NCBI RefSeq assembly: GCF_029873635.1
Contig: NC_080426.1
Span: forward strand, 54,140,093 to 54,204,092
Length of the DNA: 64,000 bases
From: Malania oleifera
Taxonomy: Eukaryota > Streptophyta > Magnoliopsida > Santalales > Ximeniaceae
Direction: 5' to 3'
Positions within the stretch are counted from its first letter, which is position 1. Each line of letters begins with the position of its first letter. Made by a program: the position numbers and the translations under genes. Positions 23,696-35,135 of this stretch are shown one piece after another. The notes below the pieces were generated by a model. That model did not search any database. It was given only the letters and a program-made list of their open reading frames with translations, and was not told the origin of the DNA.

Positions 23696-24138
23696 TTTTG
23701 GAAGATATTTTTATTGACAAAGTTTTGATGGCAACATAGCATAATTACCAAGTTCTTCGAGCTTTTTCTTTTGTTTTAAATAATATTTTTATTCATTGGA
23801 AAATTTAAGAAGCTTGAAGATTATTTTATTGCATATTTTTATTTTAATTTATGTTGTAATTGTGTAGAAATTATTTTGATATGACACTTTTTTATGTCAT
23901 ATATTGTAGGAAACGATTGATTAGTCTTTGAAAACAGTTGATAAATTGAATAGTCTACCAATCTCTTAAAACATGAATCGATCATTCTTTTCAACAAACT
24001 AAATGATCACTATCACATTAATGGCCAAAGATGCCACTAGATGTATACACACCTACTTTTCGTTTCCTTTATCACATCTTCTTAATTAATTCGACACCCA
24101 CTTTATCTTTACTATTATTGGATAAATAAAGTAATACA
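23696..24138. other. Short AT-rich spacer before Copia C
   Basis: No feature recognised. Its last ~50 bp, ending TTGGATAAATAAAGTAATAC, recur just downstream of the 3' LTR of Copia C (about 46345-46407). Confidence 0.45.
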
Positions 24139-25391
24139 TGTTAGGGATTTATATTGAAAGACATGTTTTATGTAATCGGTTTTAGTATTTATTAATAACT
24201 TCAGTTATTCCATTTTAATGAGAATCTTTGTGAGAAATGTTTTCCTGACATTATTTATTTAATGATTATGCACGTGTGTCTTATATTCTATATAGTAGGT
24301 GCTCTAGTGTGTAAAGTACGACTTATATACAGAAGATTAGATCATCAGTTCTTATAGAATATAAGTTTATTGTTCACAGTCTTAAATGAAATTGGACACA
24401 CTATTGGTAGGACTGTAACACAAGGTTTTAATAGGTTTGTCTTAACTATTGGGAATGGTACAGTTCCAACCCCTTGTGCTAGTACACTTTGTGTGTATTG
24501 AACAGGACGATCTTGGGGTAATTGCTTTTATACTGACTATATAAAACAATTAATACCTCATGGTTATTATGAGTGTTTATGTTCTTAATCTTGATATGAT
24601 TATTGGATACGCGCATATAATGTTTACTACTTTAATTCATAGAAGAGTGAGATTCTTTATAGGTCAAAATACTCAGTGACTTGGGTGATGACATTATGTG
24701 TATGGTGAACATTAATTACTGATAGAATCCACGTCCCAATATCGGGATTGATGATACCCCCTTGAGGAAGCTTATAAGTTTTGATTGTGGCAAACTCTAC
24801 AGCTGAATTTTGAATCTGGCACATCAAATAAGTTAAGTGGAAGGTCTCAAAGAATTAATATGTCAATTAATTAAATTGTCAGAAATTTAATTTAATTGAA
24901 GAGTATAATAAGAGCTCAAAATTTAATTTCAAATATAACAGGGAGTGCAATTATAATTCTTTAGTGGTATGAATTATAATTAACGTAATTAAGGATGAAT
25001 TCGAGTTGGACTAGGAATTCTTAATTACGTGGGAAGCCCTAGTCATATTTGCCTAGAGGTGCTTGCTGTAGCCTACATACATGCGCTCCATTCAATAGTC
25101 GGGGAGACGAAAAAACTCTCACAAAGGTAGGCATTTTCGTGAGAGAAGAAAATCCTAGCAGTTGCTTATGAGCCCACTCTCTTAGGAGTAAGGTGTGTTC
25201 AAGGAATACAGTAGAAGATTCTTGGTCATCTTCAAGAGCTCGTTTTCGTACTTGCAGATTCAGGATCAAACCAGACAGATCTTGCAAATATAATCCTAAT
25301 CACGTAATTAATGATTGCATGATCTGATTATTTTTTTTGTTATCCGTATGCACTATAACCGGATCTTAGGGCTATTCTGCAAGTCCCTTCA
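24139..25391 (+). repeat. 5' LTR of Copia C
   Basis: It starts TGTTAGGGATTTATATTG and ends AGTCCCTTCA next to the primer-binding site. From about 24500 on it matches the 3' LTR closely (CTGACTATATAAAAC, TTGATGATACCCCCTTGAGG). The first ~360 bp have no partner in the 3' LTR, and a ~45-bp piece near 24905 is missing relative to the 3' LTR. Confidence 0.8.
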
Positions 25392-25393
25392 AT

Positions 25394-25406
25394 TAGTATC
25401 AAAGCC
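25394..25406 (+). promoter_or_regulatory. Primer-binding site of Copia C (iMet tRNA)
   Basis: TAGTATCAAAGCC two bases after the LTR, two substitutions from the canonical TGGTATCAGAGCC complementary to initiator Met tRNA. Confidence 0.85.
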
Positions 25407-25530
25407 TCGGTTGATAATGTATACGAATAATAATACTGTGTTATTCGAAAATCGAATCAATGCATGCTTAGGGTAGAACGTGTGTATGCACTAACTTTTG
25501 TTTTGCAGCATTCTGTCCGAAAATTATAGT

Positions 25531-25738
25531 CACATGAATGTATGTTTTGTGATTGCAATTGTTTATTACAAGATTCGTAACATGCAAACTCCAGTTATGG
25601 AGGCATAGGATTTTGTAATATGATGCAACTTCATCACACGAATGTATGTTTTGTGATTGCGATTGTTTATTACAAGATTCGTAGCATGTGAACTTTGGTT
25701 ATGGAGGCATAGGATTTTGTAATCTGGTGCAGCTTCAT
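25531..25738 (+). repeat. 104-bp tandem duplication in the Copia C leader
   Basis: Two copies (25531-25634 and 25635-25738) share GAATGTATGTTTTGTGATTG and GGAGGCATAGGATTTTGTAAT with about ten differences. A (GAATTT)n-like run follows at about 25831-25880. Confidence 0.9.
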
Positions 25739-26874
25739 CTGAAAAGGAGGCATAGTTGCGGCGTGGGCATAGTAGTGGCGAAAAATAGGAAAAAACCTAT
25801 AACAATGATAGGGTTTTTTGTTCCTTTCTTGAATTTGAATTTGAATTTGAATTTGAGTTTGAGTTTGAATTTGAATTTATTATTTTTTTTTTTTGAATTT
25901 AAATTTACTTGGACCCCTGCAACCTGACCGGGTAGGTCAAACCCCGCCGAGGGCACTGCCCCAGGGCCCTGCCAAACCCTGGCACTGCGTAATGGCAAAC
26001 AAGGATTCATGGTGTTATGATGCAAGCTGTTTGACCATAATAGCTAGATATTTTTTATATCATATTTCTTGTTTATATATGCTTGCTTGACATGTTTGTT
26101 GTTCTTGTGTTATGTCATTAGCATGTAAAATTTAAAATTTCAATGTTGGTTTATGCATGTGCAACTAGAGAATAAAATTAACTCCCAAGTTATAATACAA
26201 TTTTTTTTATAAAAATAGAAATATTAAGGGAATTTGGAATTTTATTTGTTGCGTGTATTTTAGTTAGCAATATTGGAATATTAAATTTATTTGAATATTA
26301 AACACGTGTTTGTATCCCTCATGAATTAAATAACTAAGTGGGTGAGCGAATTTATTACATATAATTCCCATGGTCTCCATCACTAGTTTATAGGTGAAGT
26401 AATTAATTTTTTGTGATGATATTAGTGTCTTTCTCCCCATTGGATGAAATTAATTATAGACTTACCAAGTATAAACTCTAGTAATTGTTAGTATTGGGTC
26501 ACCTCTCCATCTAGGGATTCACTACGGAACAATAGGTCTAGTATTATGTGAAGGTATATACTTAGCTATGAATAATAGTATCATCACCATCTGAGTCAAT
26601 GCTATTATTTATAAGACCAAAGTTAAGTTAGCAGTTTAATTTTTCTTGGCATAGTTACTTGCCTAGATAGTAAAATTAATAGGTCTTCACCTGTCTACAC
26701 AAATGTTGAATAGTAGATGACCTCCCATCAAGGTATACTACTCACGATGTGCTAGGTTGCTGACATATTCTTTAAAAAAAAATATTGGTAGAGGGAACCA
26801 TATTCTTTTAATTGAATTAAAAGTTTATTAATGCTCATCATATTTTGTTATAATATGTGATTCTTAGGATTAAA

Positions 26875-27004
26875 ATGACTTTCAATCCCCTAGCTGTTAT
26901 TCTCAAAGAAAACAAACTAGTTGGACCTAATTATTTTGACTGGAAAGGGAACTTGGATATTGTACTGACTGCAGAGAAGTACAAGTATGTGCTTGTAGTG
27001 GTTT
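26875..27004 (+). pseudogene. Copia C gag, N-terminal part
   Basis: The ATG at 26875 opens MTFNPLAVILKENKLVGPNY followed by FDWKGNLDIVLTAEKY, the standard start of a Copia gag (capsid) domain. The frame is cut at 27005 by J4 and continues at 29289. The region 25407-26874 is an unusually long untranslated leader containing a short GC-rich patch (about 25920-25990). Confidence 0.85.
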
Positions 27005-27355
27005 TGTAGAGACCTGGAAAAAATAAATAATAAAAATGATTTAGAAAAGGGGAAAATGGATTTGGTACAGACCAAACCATTGACGGTTTTGAATGAGCTC
27101 AGAAAACCATCGATGGTTTTGTTTTACCGCGGCTAGGTAAGGGTAAAATAGTAAGAAATGGTTTGGTTAAAAACCAAATCATCGACGGTTTCAAGAAACC
27201 GTCAACGGTTTTGTTCTAGGACAGAAACCTACAAATGGAGCTCAAGTCAATTTTTTTTTTAGGAAAATTAAAATACCCTCTCTCTCTCTCTCTCTCTCCT
27301 CTCTCATCCTATCATTAGCTCGTCGTCTCATGCTGCTCTACACTCTATCTCTCTC

Positions 27356-27388
<33 letters not shown>

Positions 27389-29288
27389 CTCTCTCTTATA
27401 GGGATACATTACTCCCTTTCTCTCTCTTCGATTTTTCACCCGAATTTAGCCCAAATTAAAGGAAAAACATCATTTTGGGATCCTTGTGTTGAATCTCGGT
27501 TGATTAATTGGGGATCTTAGGCTCCATTCCAGAGTTAAGGTAAAGAAAATGAATTATGTTAGTTGTTTTTAGAATTTAACCGGTTAACGAGAGTGTGTGA
27601 GCCTAGGGATGTTAGAATAGTTGTTATTTTGGGATTTAGCCGATTAAACTAAAAAAATATGATTATAGGATTTTGTGCTCCGAATGCCGTAGGCATTGGT
27701 TTAGGATCCTTGCAGACACTTTCTCAGTAAATAGGTAAAGGGAATAGGTTATGTCAAGAAATTTCAGAAATTCAACAGATTAATGTTAAGCATACATTTA
27801 TAGAAATATTATATATGTTCTTCTGAATATTCATGCATTTGAAAATGGAAATTCAATATTATTATATGTATGGTTTTGAGAAAATACCTGGTGTTTGAAT
27901 TTAAGAAAAAAAAAACCCCTAGAGATAATGATACTTTATTTCAGCAAAACTTATATTTTCCTGAGTAGTTATAATGTTTGTAATTTATCAGTCAAGAATT
28001 GTGTGGCATGAGGATGATTTTTATGGCTTGGTTAAATATGATGATTTTTCCAGTTATGATAAGATGACTATATTGCCAAGTTATAATATGTTGTTTTATA
28101 CTTAGATAAGAAATGATAGTTTTATACCGGGATGTGATTTGGTTGGTTTTATACAGATTTATGAAAATGAGGTTATGTTACTGTTTGTTGTGAAAACCGC
28201 AATATAACGTTGGCAAAATATGAGGAGGTCGTTATATTGTTGGTTATGAAAATTACAATATAATGTTGGCAGGTTATGATGAGGTCGTTATATTTTTCGT
28301 TATATAAATACCAATATAACGTTGATAGGATATGAGGAGTTCGTTATATTGTTATTATATAATACTATGTAAATTGCAATATATATGAATTAGGAGCCCT
28401 GGTGGACCAATTATGTATAAAGCACGGTACCGTAGCTATAGTGAAATGGCAGAGAGTGCAGCCAAACTGGTTTGGTATGAGAGTGTTGGTGGTAGATAGT
28501 CAATTTGGTCTGCGAAGTGTTATGGACTGCCTCTGGAATCCGAACTAGGCTACGATAGGCAAATCATACTACAGACGTATGTTGAAGTTGACTTAACCCG
28601 GTGGTAGACCAACCATGGTTAAGTCCATCCTTCGGATCACACAACCCAGCATAGGGGGAAGCATGTTGTTAGCCAGTTAGCCTTACAAGGGAAGTTCTTA
28701 TATTTATATATGTTGATTTATTTACACAGAGAAATTTGTTGAGTTAGAGTGTGCTTTGAGAAAAGTATGTATTACCAAAAATATCTACATATATGTGCTG
28801 AGTGAAGCTAACTTTCCATTTATGATTTCTCAGTGAAGTTTATGATTTAATGCTGTGATGTGTGATTTTGATTACACTAAACTCATGTTGGCCACACCAT
28901 ATTGATACTAAACCACTCCATTATGAGATGTTGCTCACCCCACAAATATTTTAACATATCATGACTAGTGGGGATTGAGTTAGCCACTTTAGAGGCAGGG
29001 TACAGGGTAACTATAGTGGTTATCGAAGTAAAGTACTGGTGAGAATTGTTATGTATACAGTCAGACATGTTTTTGTGTAGTGGGGTTGTAATAAGATTTT
29101 GGGAGTATTCATGGAAACATGATGGTATTAGAACTCTAGTATTGTATTCGGGATTTTATGTTTATACACTACTTGGATATGAAATGAGATTTGGACAGGT
29201 AAACCCAATACCCTAATGTGGTACGAGTTGTACAGTTATGGTATTAGAGATTGAAAAAAAAAAATAGTAGAAATTTTGGGTCGTTATA
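27005..29288 (+). mobile_element. J4: 2.3-kb solo-LTR-like element inside the gag of Copia C
   Basis: It starts TGTAGAGACCTGG and ends GGGTCGTTATA, corresponding to the reverse of J1's ends; the final CA appears mutated to TA. It interrupts gag exactly (text resumes at 29289). Sense is plus: an array of AACCATCGACGGTTT-type words (about 27075-27215), two CT microsatellites (about 27276-27303 and 27358-27392), a ~62-bp minisatellite with AATATAACGTTGGCA and GAGGTCGTTATAT (about 28190-28370), then TTGCTCACCCC near 28930. No clear target duplication is readable. Confidence 0.7.
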
Positions 29289-29990
29289 TACGTCCACAGA
29301 AACTCGGTGAAGGGGAAACTGATCAAGAAATCTAGGCTTATCGAAAGTGGATTAAGGCTAATGAGATGGCGCGGTGTTACATTTTGGCATCTATGTCGAA
29401 TGTTCTGCAACATCAGCATCAATCTATGCCTTCTACCTATGATATAATGTAGAACCTCAAAGAAATGTTTGGGAATGAAAATAGTTGTAGGCAAACTTGC
29501 CTCATGCAGGAATTATGAATTACTACTATGGTGAAGGGAACCTCAGTAGGGGATCATGTCTAGCGATGATTGGTCTTTCAATCGGCGTTGAGATCACTGG
29601 AGCTAAAGTCAAGGGAGAGAATTTGGGAAACATAGGTCACGATATCCATTCTCAGTCGTACTTTGCTTGAGTCTTTCAAGCTCTCTCACTCATTGGCAGA
29701 ACTACTTAAAGAGCTTCAAGCAGCTGATGACCTCATTAGGAAGCCAACTATTGCTCCTGTGACTGAGAAAGGTTCTTCTTCTAGGTCGAAAGGCCGAAAG
29801 AAGCACAAAAAAGGTTCAAAAAACCATAGGGAGCTCCTTCAGTAGTGCGTGGTCCGCAAGATGGAGTGAAAAAAGCCTAAGGGCAAGTGTTTTCACTACA
29901 AGCAGCCAGAGCATTGGAAATCACAATGTCTAGTTTATCTCACCAAACAGAACAACAAAGATATTCCATCAAACCCACCAACTAAGTGAT
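29289..29990 (+). pseudogene. Copia C gag, C-terminal part with a damaged zinc knuckle
   Basis: The text resumes with a gag tail (QKLGEGETDQE, KWIKANEMARCYILASMSN, NLKEMFG) and continues in shifted frames to a basic stretch (SRSKGRKKHKKGSK) and a zinc knuckle near 29887 reading CFHYKQPEHWKSQC. The second Cys of the CCHC motif is Tyr, so metal binding is likely lost. TAG stops replace expected Gln codons. Confidence 0.82.
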
Positions 29991-30026
29991 GGGGAGATTT
30001 ACGTATTTCTGGGAGATGACACGAAA

Positions 30027-31568
30027 GTGTTAGTAGTTGCAGTAGGAGATATTCGAATTTCATTTGGTAGAGATATGATTTTAATATTGAAAGACTCTCT
30101 TTATGTACCTTCCATTAGAAGGAATTTGATCTCAGTTTCCAAGTTGGTTGATCACGGATATTCCATTTATTTTAATAACTCAGTTGTTATTAAGTTAAAT
30201 AAACCTTTTATCTGTTCTGGTACATTGGTGGATGGTCTTTATATTATTAATTATGTTTCTTCTATAGTGCAACTAAATGAAGTGAATAACATTGATAAAC
30301 TACCATGTAAGAGAAAGAAACCTTCTAAATTGAACCAAACTTATCTTTGACACTTACGCCTAGGTCATATTAATCTGATACAGATTTCAAGGCTGGTTCA
30401 AAATGGACCATTAGGTTCATTAGAAGTGGAGGCACTACTAGTCTGTGAATCCTGCTTAGAAGGTAAGATGACCAAGCGACCCTTTTTGGCCAAGGGCTAT
30501 AGAGCAAAACAGGCATTAGAACTGGTTCACTCTGATTTGTGTGGTCCCATGAATATCTAGGCTAGAGGTGGCTTTGAGTATTTCGTTACTTTCATTGATG
30601 ATTACTCAAGGTATGGGTATATTTATTTGATGCACCATAAGTCTGAATGCTTCGAGAAATTCAAGGTATTTAAGGCAGAAATGGAGAAGCGCTAGGGTAA
30701 ATGTATCAAGACACTACGATCTGATCGTGGTGGTGAGTACCTCTTAGGAGAATTTGTGGATTACTTATTAGAGGAGGGAATTGAATCCTAGTTGTCTGCA
30801 CCTGGTATGCCACAGTAGAATGGTGTAGCAGAAAGAAGGAATATAACTCTTATAGACATGGCCAGCTCTATGGTAAGTTATTTAGATTGGTCTAATTCGT
30901 TTTGGGGGCACACAGTAGAAATAACAGCATATATTCTGAACTTGGTCCCATCTAAGTCAATACCTACTACACACACAGGATTGTCAACTGGGCACAAACC
31001 TAGTCTGCGACATGTTCGAATATGGGGTAGTCCAGCACACGCGCCAAAAGGGAAAACAGACAAGTTGGAATCAAGGACAGATGTCTGTTTATTTTTTGGC
31101 TACCCTAGAGGAATGAAAGGTGATTTATTTTATTTTCCTATGGATCAAAAGGTCATTGTTAGCAGCAATGCTTGATTTTTTAGAAGAGGAATATGTAATG
31201 AACCACAAACCCAGAAGTAGGATTGTTCTAGAAGATTTGAGAGGAGATATACTAGCTATACCAATAGTGCAAGAAGAACGACCACAAAACAGAGTTATTG
31301 ACATCCCATTGCCTCTTCATAGTGGGAGGAATGTTGTAACTCGAGCTGAGTTTGACCCATCATGTGCAGCTACCATCAATACGCCGGTTGTACAACCAAG
31401 GCAAAATGATGGTGCACAAGAATTAGGATCAACACAAAAAAAATGTGCCTTGTCGTAGTGGGAGGGTTGTACACCAACCTGATTGGTATATGTTCTTGGA
31501 AGAGTCTTATGACAAGATCCCTAATGAGCTGGATATCGAAACTGACAAATACTGTGAAGCACTTCAAG
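30027..31568 (+). pseudogene. Copia C protease end, GAG-pre-integrase and integrase
   Basis: GAG-pre-integrase text (LKDSLYVPSIRRNLISVSKL) at about 30085-30150 leads to the integrase zinc-binding HHCC (HLRLGHI ... CESCLEG, about 30350-30465). The core shows HSDLCGPM (first Asp), FIDDYSRYGY, RSDRGGEY (second Asp) and NGVAERRN (catalytic Glu), then the GKPY-like tail at 30858-31175 ending in FGYPRG. A linker to RT continues to 31568. At least four in-frame TAG codons sit where related elements have Gln. The reading is split by Copia B at 31574. Confidence 0.9.
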
Positions 31569-31573
31569 ATAAA

Positions 31574-33290
31574 TGAAATTAGAATAGCTTCCCAAGAGAA
31601 GCGGGGGGGGGGGGGGTGAATTGGAAGTTTAAAATTATTTCAAGTTTAATTCTTTGTTTTATATCAATAATCACAACAAGTAAATAAAAAAACAATTCAA
31701 CCACAACCAATCAACAAGATAATCAAAAACTTGATCTTTGTATCAATAGCCCTGTAATAAATTGTAAAGCATGTTGAATTTATGTAAGCCCTGTTTTTAT
31801 TCCAAACTCACAATTCTTCTTTGTGTTTAGCTTTTAAACAAACTTTCAGATTAATAAGTTTAGGATGATCAACCAACGTAGTCCCTTTCGGTTTCCGCAA
31901 TCAATGCTGATAAAGCCAAAAAAATTATCCTCCGGTCTATTTAACAACCATACACTTAGAATTAATAATTTAAAGCATACACGCAGGTTCTAAGCATTGC
32001 TGAAAAAATAAAGAGTAAGGAAAAGAAGAGAGACACAAAGTTTTACGAGGTTCGGCTTATACCCAACCTACGTCCTCTCCTTTGGCAAACCACCAAAGGA
32101 TTCACTAGTTCAGTTCCTGTTGACGAGTGGAACAATACCGATTACAATCACTCCTTCCGTTAGGCTAGAGCCTGCCTCTCCAAACAATATTCCCTCATTT
32201 GGTCCAACGATTCTACAACCCTAAATCGTTTATAAATAAGAACCAAGATAGAGAAGAGTTTGTGTACAAGAAAATACTCTCATAGTAGAGTAGGTTAGTA
32301 CAACATTCAGCACAATAATACTTCAAAGTAATTCAAATATAAAAGAATTTGAAACTCAATACTCAATTTAAATCACCGAATATCTTCCAAGTATTGAAAG
32401 ATTTAGACTTTGAAGGCTTTACTTTGAAGTTTATATCAACAGTAACTTAGTAGATGAAGATGGATGAACACAAGAGAATTTGAAAGCTTTTTAGAGAACT
32501 TTGATTGCTGGAAATTTCTTGGTATAAAATTTTTTGAAGTTTGGGGCTATTTATAGATGTTTAAAAGTAATTTCGTACCCCCAAAGTTTCCTTGAAATAG
32601 TTTCCAAGTTTTTCAAAATAATAGTGTCCAAAAAATCCATTTAAAAAATCTTCCCGTTGAGAGTTTTGAAGCCAACGTTCGAGTGGTAGTTGCCTGCCAT
32701 GACCTGGTAGTCGCCCGTCATAGAAGAAACTTAAAACACAGAACACTGGTAGTCACCTGGCTATGTTTAGGCAGTCGCCTGACATGCTATTGCCTCTATG
32801 AAAAATTCTTCATTTTAATTTGGCAGTTGCTTGCCACAAGAGGACAGTGGCCTGACCCTTCTGTTTTTCAAAAACTTTTCTTATTCAAAAACTTTCTTTT
32901 CTTCGATTTAGAAAACATACTTTAGGGTTTTTCTAAAAATATATTTTTGAGTTTCTTTTGATTTTATGAGAGCTTCAATTCAGTTTATACTTGAAATTAA
33001 CTTAAAGTACTTAAATACAAACATCCTTAAAACTTTATTCCATTGATCTTTAAGTAAGTCCTTGTTCTTCCATCATCTTTGAGTTTCTGATCTTTTGAGC
33101 TTCCATCAAGTTATTTTGATCCTCATGCTCTTCAAGACCTTTCTTGATCCATAAACTTTATCAACCTTTTGAGCTTTGTCACTACCTTTAAGCTTTTCCT
33201 TTTTCCTGAAAAACTTTCACTTAAACCACATTAAACACATCATGACTTGTTATCATCAAAATAAGAATTATAAGCCTTGTTAGGCCCACA
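31574..33290 (-). repeat. 3' LTR of Copia B
   Basis: 1.72 kb, a match to 42114-43864. Read on the minus strand: an array of GGCAGTCGCCTGCCA-like words (about 32680-32865), TATAAATA (32548-32555), the block CCTACGTCC (about 32068), and a G homopolymer (about 31603-31616) within the family signature before GTGAATTGGAA. Confidence 0.93.
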
Positions 33291-33291
33291 A

Positions 33292-33306
33292 TCTCCCCCT
33301 TTTTTA
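33292..33306 (-). promoter_or_regulatory. Polypurine tract of Copia B
   Basis: AAAAAAGGGGGAGA on the minus strand directly before the 3' LTR start TGTGGGCC, the plus-strand primer of reverse transcription. Confidence 0.88.
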
Positions 33307-33715
33307 TGATGACAAATCGAGAGCAAAAAGAATACTAAGTGATGATACTCATGGCTCCCCCTTTCAACAAGCATGATATATTCATAAACATAGTCACATA
33401 AGTAATGAATTTATGGTACTTGCAAAATAATCCATACAATGATTCATACAAGATCCATACAAGATAATACAATCCATACATATTTATAGTCTTACAAACC
33501 ATAGCATATTAGTATTTTTCATTTTTACATTCCCTTCTCTCAAACATCTCCCCCTTTGGACATTAATTAAAAAGGAAGGAGAGTAATACCAAAAAAATAT
33601 AGTGAAGTGTTGTAATACATAGTACTTATAAATCTTACAAACATAAAGAACATACTATCCGGTAAAGCACTAATACATAGACAAAAGTTATTAAATAGCT
33701 CATAGATGAAAAACA
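33307..33715 (-). other. 3' untranslated part of Copia B
   Basis: Noncoding stretch between the extra ORF and the polypurine tract. No recognised feature. Confidence 0.6.
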
Positions 33716-34905
33716 TCAATCGGAGGCTTCCATAGATCCACTTTCTTCTTCTTCTTCTTCTTCTTCTTCTTCTTGTTCATCAGATTCATCATCACTTGAT
33801 GGAGTAGAGCTAATATCCATTGGAGATTTTCCTTTAGAAGAGCTAGCCAGATGTTGCTCAATCTTGTCAACACACTGAACAAGACCGGAACAATGAGTTT
33901 CCACAGTAGAAACCTTCTCCCTAAGTGTACCAAGTCCAAATTGCATTCCATCACTGAAGGTCATATAGTGATTAAAAAATGGAACGAACCAAGAAGGAGT
34001 TTCTGGGTCAAGTTGAACTGAAGATGCTGGTATGGAAGACTAGTGTGGTGGTGCAGATGATACATAACGATGTCCCTTATGAAACCACCCTTGAGGAGAG
34101 TTCTTATATCCCATATGCTTAAGAATAGTATCCACTTAAGAATAGTATTAGAAAAGATATCATAATGGGTTTTGCTAGTGAAGTTAAAAGATGGTGTAAG
34201 AACATTGAAATGAGCAAATACCATATTTAACATCCTAGCATATGGTAGAATAACACGAGGAGCATCAACTTTCATAATAATCCATTTGATAATTAGACTT
34301 GGAAGATCCAACTTTTTCCCTTTATGGATACACCACATTACAAAATAATCTAAGAATGAAATATGATCATAAGAACCAGAACGTGGTAGGATATTGTATG
34401 TAATAAGTTTGTGCAGGATTAGAGCTTATAGATTGAGCTGTTTGTAAAGAGGTGGATGACCAAAGTTGATAGGTGTATCAGTTATGACTAAGGGTAAAAA
34501 TTCCTCTGGAGTAAATCCTTGGGGCATTATCCATTGTTTCTCAACAATGTGGACCTCAAAATATCCTGGCTTAACTCGAAGAATTTTTCCCAAAGATATG
34601 GGAGTAAGATGAATAATTTTCCCTAGAAGATTTGTTTTGATCCCATTTTCATCCCTTTCCATATTTGCATAGAAAATCCGAACCACATTTGGATAGTATC
34701 CTTTTGCTTGATAAGTAATAAACCGATCCCACCCAATTTCCTTGAAAAGTTCCATAGTTTCAGGAAAATCTGAATTGAAGAATGTAACATCAAGAACTTT
34801 ACCTAGAATGGGTTTGGCTGAAGCGATTTGGTTCCTATAGAGTTTCTTAGCATGTGGAGTTACTAACCATTTCTTCACTCATCATTGTTGATCCTTGTCG
34901 GAGAG
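33716..34905 (-). pseudogene. Extra sense ORF downstream of pol in Copia B (plant-transposon-protein-like)
   Basis: Lying between RNase H and the 3' LTR, where SIRE elements often carry an env-like or unassigned ORF, and in sense with the element. The readable order is: an N-terminal block at about 34878-34430 (VLDVTFFNSDFPETMELFKE, GWDRFITYQAKGYYPNVVRI, FYANM), reminiscent of the 'putative plant transposon protein' domain seen in many plant retroelement ORFs; a single stop near 34428; the same frame on to about 34150 (KLDLPSLIIKW, LPYARMLNMVFAHF); then a shift caused by a 17-bp tandem duplication (about 34118-34148); then a C-terminal part at 33964-33716 with a short coiled-coil-like stretch and a Glu-rich tail encoded by a CTT repeat. 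I see no hydrophobic signal or transmembrane helix, so an envelope role is not supported. Function unknown. Confidence 0.7.
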
Positions 34906-35135
34906 GAAGAACCCTTGTTACCAGTCAATTTTATCTATGGCATGTTTGTATGGAAGAGGAAGGCAGAGAAACCCTAGGTTATATTCATGATTTGATGTGG
35001 AGGGGAGGTTTGATGCTCGGTTTTAGGCTGATTTGGACGAGGAGTTTGTATGAAAAGAGTAGGAAAGACGAATTTCAGAGAGAAAGAGGAAGGAGTAGAT
35101 GCCTGAAGGAAGTTAAAATGACATTAAACAGGGTT

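Noticed and set aside
33741-33774. CTT repeat considered as a simple microsatellite only
   Set aside because: On the minus strand it is in frame with the extra ORF and encodes its Glu-rich tail, so it is described there.
33716-34905. Extra ORF of Copia B as an envelope gene
   Set aside because: No signal peptide, transmembrane segment or cleavage-like motif is visible; the N-terminal block looks more like a plant transposon-associated domain.
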